Position numbers and translations under genes: made by a program. The notes beneath the pieces were generated by a model. That model saw nothing but the letters and a program-made list of their open reading frames with translations, did not search any database and had not been told where the DNA came from. A stretch of 64,000 nucleotides of DNA from positions 1-64,000 of the forward strand of contig NZ_JAAVUR010000015.1 of NCBI RefSeq assembly GCF_018449545.1. The letters are read 5' to 3'. Positions 58,247-64,000 of the stretch are shown piece by piece (the stretch's first letter is position 1; every line of letters starts with the position of its first letter). The DNA is from Granulicella sp. dw_53 (GTDB lineage Bacteria > Acidobacteriota > Terriglobia > Terriglobales > Acidobacteriaceae).

Positions 58247-59347
58247 TCAACGAATGCCGATAGGAGGGTAACGAACGTTGCGGAGGGAGGCGATGACCCG
58301 AGGAGATGTTGGCGTGTGGGCGACGATGGAAGGATTGCGGACGGCGACCTCGTTGAGCTCCTCGGAGACGAGGCGAGAGACGATGGTGGAGCCTACGGCG
58401 GTGTAGTGGCGGCTGTCGTTGAAGAGTCCGATGGGAAGGGAGAGCAAGGCGTTGCTTGTGATGCCGTTCAACTCGGAGCTGTAGACCGCGAGATTTTGAT
58501 CGCAGGATGGAATGGGAGCGACGTTGACCAGAACCACTCCGCTTTGCTGATCGTATTGAGAGTGGTAGTCGTCGACGAGGGCCCGGGAGAAGTCTGTCGC
58601 CTGTGAGGAGCCGGAGAGCGGCGCGGCGGTGTCGCAGGAGGTTCGGGGCGGTGCGGGAGGGGTAAAGAAGCCGTTGCGGACGGTGAGGGTGTCCTCTTCG
58701 GAACGAAGATGGGTGGCGTGGAACCAAACATCTTTGATGACGTAAAAGGCGCTGAATCCAGCGGAGTATCCGGCAAAGGCGATGGACTCTTGCGGGTGGG
58801 TGAGCAGGATGCGGTGGGCCTGTTGGGGAGTGCCGTGACGGAGGAGTTCGAGGAGGCCCTCGGCGTAGATGGTGCGATGCCAGGTCTTGCTCTCGCGCTG
58901 GAAGCCGTCTGGGCTGAACTGGACGAGCAGGACCTTAGGTTTGGCGTTGTGGGCCAGATAGTGATTGAGGGTGAGGTTATCGGTGACGGCGAGGACGGCG
59001 TTGGTGACGGCGATGTTGCAGGTCTTGAGGCCGGTATTGCTCTCGACGACCTCGGGATTGATGCCGGTCATGGCGGTAGAGTCGCCGAAGATGAGGACGT
59101 CGCAGTTGCGATTGGTCATCTGGAAGATGGAGTCGTTCGAACGGACCCAGACACTGGCTCCATGGTGCATGAAGAAGTCGGAGCGTCCGAGGGCGATGAA
59201 GGCGGGAATGGCTAAGAGCGGCAGGAGCAAAAGAACGAAACAATAGTTGAGGGATGCTCTGCGTACCAGGGGGACAAGAGCGGCTGATCGTGTTTGAATC
59301 GTGCTTTCCTCTTCGTAGACGGCTATGGTGGATCCGTTGACGGTCAT
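58247..59347 (-). CDS. Membrane-anchored SGNH hydrolase-like protein
   Basis: The 366-residue protein has an N-terminal membrane anchor (CFVLLLLPLLAIPAFIALG, about 36-54) and a periplasmic domain with the SGNH-type block FGDSTAMTG (about 88-96) and the C-terminal DSRHYTAVGS, where D/H would complete a Ser-His-Asp triad. It is similar in plan to AlgJ/AlgX-like O-acetyltransferases. Its position directly upstream of the MBOAT gene (55 bases) supports a joint role in transferring acyl groups to an exported polysaccharide or wall polymer. Confidence 0.7.
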   Translation of the reverse strand: MTVNGSTIAVYEEESTIQTRSAALVPLVRRASLNYCFVLLLLPLLAIPAFIALGRSDFFMHHGASVWVRSNDSIFQMTNRNCDVLIFGDSTAMTGINPEVVESNTGLKTCNIAVTNAVLAVTDNLTLNHYLAHNAKPKVLLVQFSPDGFQRESKTWHRTIYAEGLLELLRHGTPQQAHRILLTHPQESIAFAGYSAGFSAFYVIKDVWFHATHLRSEEDTLTVRNGFFTPPAPPRTSCDTAAPLSGSSQATDFSRALVDDYHSQYDQQSGVVLVNVAPIPSCDQNLAVYSSELNGITSNALLSLPIGLFNDSRHYTAVGSTIVSRLVSEELNEVAVRNPSIVAHTPTSPRVIASLRNVRYPPIGIR

Positions 59348-59544
59348 TGATTCTCTTAGCGCAGTGCTCTAGTACCTGTTTTAGACGCTGCGAAGTGAGG
59401 AAGAGGTGACACTAAAAATATTGTATCTGGATTGAGGGTTGGTGAATCACCTCTTATTCGGAGGGAGGCGAGCGCGACACGGGGCTGCACGCTGGCTGAG
59501 TCCAGGCACGGTGGGGTTTGGGGCTAAGTACTTGCTTTCAGAGA

Positions 59545-60474
59545 CTAGCGGAGGTAGATGCCGAGCTCGTTGGCCGCGTTGCGAAGAGGAGTGAGGAAAC
59601 GGCTCTGCATCTCGAGGACGGAGAGTCGCGGGGCGTTGCCGCTTAGGTTTACGGTGGCGACGACTCTGCCGGAAGGAGCATAGACAGGTACGGCGAGGGA
59701 GCGGAGGCCGACTTCGAACTCCTGGTCGACGAGGGCGTAGCCGTTGCGGCGGACGTTGCGGAGGGCGAGGCGGAGCTTGTCGACGGTTGTCACTGTCCGG
59801 GTGGTGTGAGGTGTGAGTACGACGCGGGCGAGGTACTGCTCCAACTGCTCGGAGGGAAGATAGGCGAGCAGCACACGTCCCATGCTGGTGCAGTAGGCGG
59901 GGAGGCGGCTGCCGATGTGGAGGTCGACTGCCATGACGCGGGTGACGGTGGTGCGGGCTACGTAGACGATGTCATCGCCGTCGAGGGTGGCGACGGAGAA
60001 GGACTCACGATGGGCGGCGGACATGCGCTCTAGGATGGGCTGGGCCGCGGTGGAGAGGGTGTTCGAAGCGGTGTAGGTGTGGGAGAGGGTGAGCATGCGC
60101 GGGCGGAGGGAGTAGCGGGAGCCATCCTCGGCTCCGGCGAAGCCTAGTTTGGTGAGGGTGTAGAGGCAGCGGCGGACGGCGGCGCGGGAGAGGCCGGTGC
60201 GGATGCTTAGCTGCGAGATGGTCATCTGAGGGGATTGCTGGGTGAAGGCCTGGATGACGATGAGACCGCGGGCGAGCGAGGTCATGAAATTGGGATCGCC
60301 AGCGTAGATGTCCAGCGAGGAAGCGGGAGTCGCTTTGGCTGGAGGTGCTAGAGGAGCGGCTGGTGTCGTTGCTGGTGCTGTTGGCTCGACGGAGGGCGCT
60401 ACTGCGGCAGGGGAAGCGGAGAGACGAGGGGCTGGTTCGGAGGAGATCGGAGTGCGGCGAAGCGGGAGGCTCAT
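59545..60474 (-). CDS. IclR-family transcriptional regulator (PcaR/PobR type)
   Basis: The 309-residue regulator has a Pro/Ala-rich N-terminal extension of about 50 residues, a winged helix (SLARGLIVIQAFTQQSPQMTISQLSIRTGLSRAAVRRCLYTLTKLGF, about 65-112) and the IclR effector domain (SVATLDGDDIVYVARTT ... CTSMGRVLLAYL ... LALRNVRRNGYALVDQEFEVGLRSLAVPV). It resembles the beta-ketoadipate pathway regulators PcaR/PobR. No aromatic catabolism genes are nearby; it faces pgi. The start at 60474 is chosen by homology and AAAAGG upstream. Confidence 0.88.
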   Translation of the reverse strand: MSLPLRRTPISSEPAPRLSASPAAVAPSVEPTAPATTPAAPLAPPAKATPASSLDIYAGDPNFMTSLARGLIVIQAFTQQSPQMTISQLSIRTGLSRAAVRRCLYTLTKLGFAGAEDGSRYSLRPRMLTLSHTYTASNTLSTAAQPILERMSAAHRESFSVATLDGDDIVYVARTTVTRVMAVDLHIGSRLPAYCTSMGRVLLAYLPSEQLEQYLARVVLTPHTTRTVTTVDKLRLALRNVRRNGYALVDQEFEVGLRSLAVPVYAPSGRVVATVNLSGNAPRLSVLEMQSRFLTPLRNAANELGIYLR

Positions 60475-60525
60475 GGTGAGGCGTCCTTTTCTACGTGCTT
60501 CTTCTGAGCACGAAACGGCTTCGGT

Positions 60526-60540
60526 GTGCGATAGCCGGAC
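60526..60540. promoter_or_regulatory. Candidate IclR/PcaR-type operator
   Basis: GTGCGATAGCCGGAC is similar (11 of 15 positions) to the PcaR site GTTCGATAATCGCAC as I recall it. It lies in the 227-base region between the IclR gene and pgi, where an IclR regulator would be expected to bind. The assignment is tentative. Confidence 0.35.
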
Positions 60541-60701
60541 TATACCTACGGTAAACGCACATATAGGTGGAAGGCAAGCGGCAGCGCTGACGAGAGGCCG
60601 ATGGACGGAGAATGGAAGCATTTCATCGAACGTTCGCCACTCCGGCACTAAACTATCCATGTACTAACGGAGCGGTACTAACAAAAGGAGAAGCAAAGCG
60701 T

Positions 60702-62342
60702 ATGCAGACGGCAACAAAACTCGTACCTCTGACCGAACGCGCAGCGTGGAAGGCCCTTCAAACTCATTTTCAGCAGATCCACGAGACCCATCTGCGGCAG
60801 TTGTTCGATGGGGATCCGGGGCGCGGCGAGCGTTATACCGCCGAGGCGGTTGGGATCTTTCTGGACTACTCGAAGAACCGGATCAACGACGAGACGTTGA
60901 AGCTGCTGATTGCGCTGGCGGAAGAGTCTGGTCTGCGCGAGAAGATCGAGGCGATGTTTCGTGGGGACAAGATCAACATTACGGAGAACCGTGCAGTTCT
61001 GCATGTTGCGCTGCGTGCGCCCAAGACCGAGTCCATCGTTGTAGATGGCGAGGATGTGATTCCGGCGGTGCATGAAGTGCTGGACAAGATGTCTGGCTTT
61101 GCGAACCGGGTTCGCAGCGGCGAGTGGAAGGGACATACGGGCAAGAAGATCCGCAATGTGGTGAATATTGGGATCGGCGGATCGGATCTTGGTCCGGTGA
61201 TGGCGTATGAGGCGTTGAAGCACTACAGCCAGCGCGATCTGGTGTTCCGGTTCGTCTCGAATGTGGATGGAAGCGACTTTGCCGAGGCTGTGCAGGACCT
61301 GAAGGCGGATGAGACGCTGTTCCTGGTGGCTTCGAAGACCTTCACGACGCTGGAGACGATGACGAATGCGCACTCGGCGCGGGAGTGGTCGCTGGCGGGG
61401 CTGGGTGGCGACGAGAAGGCGGTTGCTAAGCACTTTGTGGCGATCTCGACCAACGCGAAGGAGGTGTCGAAGTTCGGCATCGATACCGAGAACATGTTTG
61501 GGTTCTGGGATTGGGTCGGCGGACGATACTCGATGGATTCGGCGATCGGGTTGTCGACGATGCTGGCGATTGGGCCGGAGAACTTCCGGGCGGTGCTGGC
61601 CGGATTCCATGCGATGGATGTTCACTTCCGGACCACGCCGTTTGAGAAGAATCTGCCGGTGCTGCTGGGCTTGCTGACGGTCTGGTATACGGACTTCTTC
61701 AACGCACAGACGGTGGCGATTCTGCCGTATGAGCAGTACTTGAAGCGGTTTCCGGCTTACCTGCAGCAGTTGACGATGGAGAGCAACGGCAAACATGTAA
61801 CTCTCGACGGAACGCATGTGACTGCCGAGACGGGACCGATCTACTGGGGCGAGCCGGGGACGAACGGGCAGCACTCTTTCTATCAGTTGATCCATCAGGG
61901 GACCAGGCTGATTCCTTGCGACTTCATTGGTTTTTACAAGACGCTGAATCCGCTGGGACGGCATCACGACATGTTGATGGCGAATGTCTTTGCGCAAGCC
62001 GAGGCGCTGGCCTTTGGCAAGACAGCGGAGCAGGTGAAGGCGGAGGGAACGGCGGAGGCGCTGGTGCCGCATCGGGTGTTCGAGGGCAATCGTCCGTCGA
62101 ATACGATTCTTACCGAGAAGCTGACTCCTGAGGTGCTGGGCAAGCTGGTTGCCTTGTATGAGCACAACGTCTTTACGCAAGGAGCCATCTGGAATATCGA
62201 CTCGTTTGACCAGTGGGGCGTCGAGCTGGGCAAGGTCCTGGCTACGCGGATTCTTGGGGAGCTGGAGAGTTCTAGTGATCCGGATGGATCGCACGATACC
62301 TCTACGAATCACCTGATCAAGAAGTACCGGCAGAATAAGTAG
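60702..62342 (+). CDS. pgi: Glucose-6-phosphate isomerase
   Basis: Pgi interconverts glucose-6-phosphate and fructose-6-phosphate. The 546-residue protein matches the E. coli type in length and has INITENRAVLHVALR, NVVNIGIGGSDLGPVMAYEAL, the sugar-phosphate segment SKTFTTLETMTNA, FGFWDWVGGRYSMDSAIGLS with catalytic histidine/glutamate regions, and GEPGTNGQHSFYQL. The frame is open from 60612; ATG 60702 with AAAAGGAG upstream is chosen. Divergent from the IclR gene. Confidence 0.95.
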   Translation: MQTATKLVPLTERAAWKALQTHFQQIHETHLRQLFDGDPGRGERYTAEAVGIFLDYSKNRINDETLKLLIALAEESGLREKIEAMFRGDKINITENRAVLHVALRAPKTESIVVDGEDVIPAVHEVLDKMSGFANRVRSGEWKGHTGKKIRNVVNIGIGGSDLGPVMAYEALKHYSQRDLVFRFVSNVDGSDFAEAVQDLKADETLFLVASKTFTTLETMTNAHSAREWSLAGLGGDEKAVAKHFVAISTNAKEVSKFGIDTENMFGFWDWVGGRYSMDSAIGLSTMLAIGPENFRAVLAGFHAMDVHFRTTPFEKNLPVLLGLLTVWYTDFFNAQTVAILPYEQYLKRFPAYLQQLTMESNGKHVTLDGTHVTAETGPIYWGEPGTNGQHSFYQLIHQGTRLIPCDFIGFYKTLNPLGRHHDMLMANVFAQAEALAFGKTAEQVKAEGTAEALVPHRVFEGNRPSNTILTEKLTPEVLGKLVALYEHNVFTQGAIWNIDSFDQWGVELGKVLATRILGELESSSDPDGSHDTSTNHLIKKYRQNK

Positions 62343-62355
62343 CCTGCTGGCGGTG

Positions 62356-62392
62356 AAGATGCCCGTCCCTTTGGGGCGGGCATCTTTGTTTG
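62356..62392 (+). terminator. Intrinsic terminator after pgi
   Basis: AAGATGCCCG pairs with CGGGCATCTT, with an inner TCCC/GGGG extension, and is followed by TGTTTGT. Confidence 0.82.
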
Positions 62393-62544
62393 TGTGGGTG
62401 CACCCCCTCCCCCGGGTTTTTGACGCAAAATCTTCTTTTGATTTGGCTTGGGGGTGGATTTTTCGCCGTTGCTTTTAGAAAGATCGGGTGGTGCTCTCCG
62501 CACTGGGCGGATATTTACTTCTGCTTCTAGTTTAGTGAGTTGAG

Positions 62545-62608
62545 CATAACTAAAGTGCCACTTGGATCTCTTTCATTTGATGTGGGTTAGGTGGTTTTGG
62601 GGCTTGAC
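62545..62608. repeat. Dispersed motif pair AACTAAAGTGCCACT ... GGGCTTGAC (copy 3)
   Basis: CATAACTAAAGTGCCACT at 62545-62562 and GGGCTTGAC at 62600-62608, 37 bases apart. This is the same layout as at 15798-15860. Confidence 0.65.
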
Positions 62609-62711
62609 ATGTGATTTTGCTGGGGTTTTCGTGAAAGATAGCTCCATAAGGATGGAGTAGCGGGTTGAGTAGAACGAGTAACGGCTGTTGGGGCTGGGGA
62701 AGGTTTGTGAT

Positions 62712-62875
62712 CCCACCCTTCGCAAAGACAAAGACGCGAAGGATGGGGCACCCGGACGGTTTGGGTGGAGTGAGGAGAATGATCCTTGATGGTGTTGGCG
62801 AGGGGAGGAAGGCGGTCGTGCTTCGCACGATACCCCACCCTATTGCGGTGAGACTGCAAAAGGGTGGGGCACCCG
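62712..62875. repeat. Left and right CCCACCC modules in the pgi/peroxiredoxin intergenic region
   Basis: Left module at 62712-62755 and right module at 62812-62875. The 612-base gap 62343-62954 contains a terminator, the AACTAAAGTGCCACT motif and this composite repeat, but no gene. Confidence 0.87.
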
Positions 62876-62954
62876 CTTTTGTGGCTTCCTTTAGGAGTTG
62901 AGTTAGTGCCCAGTTTTTATAGGCCTGGGGTTGTGGTTTCGCTGTGTTGGTGGG

Positions 62955-63626
62955 TTATAGGTTGTTCAGGGTGGTTAGGATGGTGGCGGGTTCGGGGCGG
63001 ACGCGGAAGTCGGCGTGGCCTTCGCTGAAGGCGATGGTGTTGTCTTGTCTGATGACGAAGACGGCGGGGACGGGGAGGTGCCAGCTGGCTTCGGTGGCGT
63101 TGTGGTAGCTGAGGCCGGCGTTGTTGTGGGGGATGTTGATCAAGATGGATTGGAAGTAGCGGCGGTGAGGGGCGGGGACGGAGTAGGCGATGCCGAAGGC
63201 TTCGGCGATGGTGGCGCCGGGGTCGGAGAGCAGGGGGAAGGGCAGAGCGTGTTGCTGGAGGGTGAAGTCGTTCTGGCGGGAGGTCTGGGGAGAGATGGCT
63301 ACGAAGAGGGCTCCGCGGGCGCGGACCTCGGATTGGAGCTCGCGCCAGGTTTCGAGCTCGGTGACGCAGTAGGGGCACCAGCGGCCACGGAAGAAGTTGA
63401 TGACGAGGGGGCCGAGGGCGAGGAGGTCGGCTGAGTTGACGGTGCGGCCGGTGCGGGCGTCCTGCAGGGAGAAGGCGGGGGCTTGGGCTCCGGGGGGAAG
63501 GATGCGGTCTTCGATGCCGGAGTTGAAGAGGTCGACGGTGGCCTGTTCGGAGACGGCGAGGCGCTCGGGCTGGACGAGCCTGCGGGTGTTGGTGGTGATG
63601 GCGTCTAGGAGGTCTTGAAGAGGCAT
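62955..63626 (-). CDS. AhpC/TSA-type peroxiredoxin-like protein
   Basis: The 223-residue protein has an N-terminal helical part and a thioredoxin fold (about 45-190) with FFRGRWCPYC, giving C84 and C87 in a CxxC arrangement, ARGALFVAISPQTSRQN and a cis-proline segment. The presence of CPYC rather than a lone peroxidatic cysteine places it among peroxiredoxin-like proteins of the atypical type. No signal peptide. It may reduce peroxides or disulfides; the substrate is unknown. Confidence 0.82.
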   Translation of the reverse strand: MPLQDLLDAITTNTRRLVQPERLAVSEQATVDLFNSGIEDRILPPGAQAPAFSLQDARTGRTVNSADLLALGPLVINFFRGRWCPYCVTELETWRELQSEVRARGALFVAISPQTSRQNDFTLQQHALPFPLLSDPGATIAEAFGIAYSVPAPHRRYFQSILINIPHNNAGLSYHNATEASWHLPVPAVFVIRQDNTIAFSEGHADFRVRPEPATILTTLNNL

Positions 63627-63773
63627 GGCTTCTGGTTTTTATTGTACGAGGGCTTGGCTGTTTGGATCGCGGTGGGGATGGAGGGTTTGTGGGTTTGCGG
63701 GCTGAAAGTTCTTTTTGGTTTTGGTTCTTTTTTGTGGGGCTGAAGTCCTATGCTGATCCAAACTGCAACTGCC

Positions 63774-63940
63774 AATACAGGGGTCCTTCACTTCGTTCAG
63801 GATGACGGCGTAAAACAAGCAACGGCAACTGCAAAGACAACGGCAACTGCAACGACAAGGACAACTGCAAATGCAACCGCGGGTCCTTCGACTGCGTAAC
63901 TCGCGGTGAAGCTGCGAGTTACTTCGCTTGGGATGACAAT
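63774..63940. repeat. HPERSEGP element and GTAACTCGC hairpin module in the window end region
   Basis: 63774-63809 matches the element inside the ABC gene. 63808-63940 matches 42905-42993 but with an expanded stretch of short GCAACGGCAACTGCAA-like units, and contains the stem GTAACTCGC/GCGAGTTAC. The final 374 bases of the window hold no gene. Confidence 0.82.
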
Positions 63941-64000
63941 TTGTGTGTGTGGGGGGTGTTTGTGACAGATTATGTTTGTGCTTGTTTGACGCGTTTTGGC

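Noticed and set aside
60678..62312. 544-codon minus-strand ORF opposite pgi
   Set aside because: Arg/His/Gln/Leu-rich shadow of pgi.
63816..63880. Possible CRISPR-like array of GCAACTGCAA units
   Set aside because: Units are too short, without unique spacers of constant length; it is a low-complexity expansion within a known repeat.

Overview
The window looks like a chromosomal segment of an acidobacterium of the Terriglobia/Acidobacteriaceae type (Granulicella, Edaphobacter or Terriglobus relatives). That assignment is an inference from four things: high-GC housekeeping genes (roughly 60-65% GC in the stretches counted by hand), an abundance of secreted proteins and carboxypeptidase-regulatory domains, a one-gene LptF-LptG fusion, and a dense set of short intergenic repeats, one of which encodes the peptide HPERSEGP when read through. 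No rRNA operon, phage, CRISPR array or transposase gene is visible.

Layout. 1-2 kb: the translation/secretion cluster rpmG, tRNA-Trp, secE, nusG, rplK, closed by a strong hairpin. 2-9 kb: envelope-type secreted proteins, a nitroreductase, ubiX, a YkgJ-type cysteine protein and purB. 8.8-11.2 kb: a MarR regulator overlapping a CLC anion transporter gene. 11.1-15.6 kb: a tight six-gene minus-strand operon (agmatine deiminase, exported amidohydrolase, tadA, DUF3175, SDR, glutaredoxin-like). 15.6-19.2 kb: a lower-GC patch separating aguA from aguB, with an orphan aspzincin-type protease, an unknown 73-residue protein and a DUF4268/PD-(D/E)xK-like protein. 19.4-24.4 kb: glutamine synthetase, a SIMPL-domain protein, isocitrate and malate dehydrogenases. 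24.5-31.3 kb: two cyclophilins, a DUF1440-like membrane protein, an M19 dipeptidase, glutathione-independent formaldehyde dehydrogenase, a GlcG/HbpS protein and a Tat-exported metallophosphoesterase. 31.6-35.6 kb: sdhCAB, with an unrelated low-GC ORF lodged between sdhA and sdhB. 35.8-42.8 kb: rdgB, a DUF4375 protein, yjbQ and a flagellar block (motB, motA, flbD; then flagellin, fliD, fliS). 43-49.6 kb: an ABC exporter half carrying a repeat-derived insert, an FKBP, the lptF-lptG fusion, a YceI protein. 49.9-53 kb: a two-component system whose regulator and kinase genes are separated by a VapBC toxin-antitoxin pair and a MarC-family gene. 53-64 kb: fatty acid desaturase, mannose-6-phosphate isomerase, a carboxypeptidase-regulatory surface protein, an MBOAT/SGNH acyl-transfer pair, an IclR regulator divergent from pgi, and a peroxiredoxin-like protein.

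Working together: icd, mdh and sdhCAB supply TCA-cycle steps; aguA and aguB convert agmatine to putrescine; manA and pgi interconvert hexose phosphates; the LptFG fusion, MBOAT/SGNH pair and several exported proteins serve the outer envelope; motAB/flbD/fliC/fliD/fliS indicate flagellar motility.

The most unusual material is (i) single low-GC genes spliced into otherwise conserved operons (16.2, 18, 32.4 and 36.5 kb), (ii) several dispersed repeat families, one of which has become part of an ABC transporter coding sequence and another of which gives a spurious gene start, and (iii) the LptF-LptG fusion. No complete new multi-gene system could be demonstrated by reading alone.
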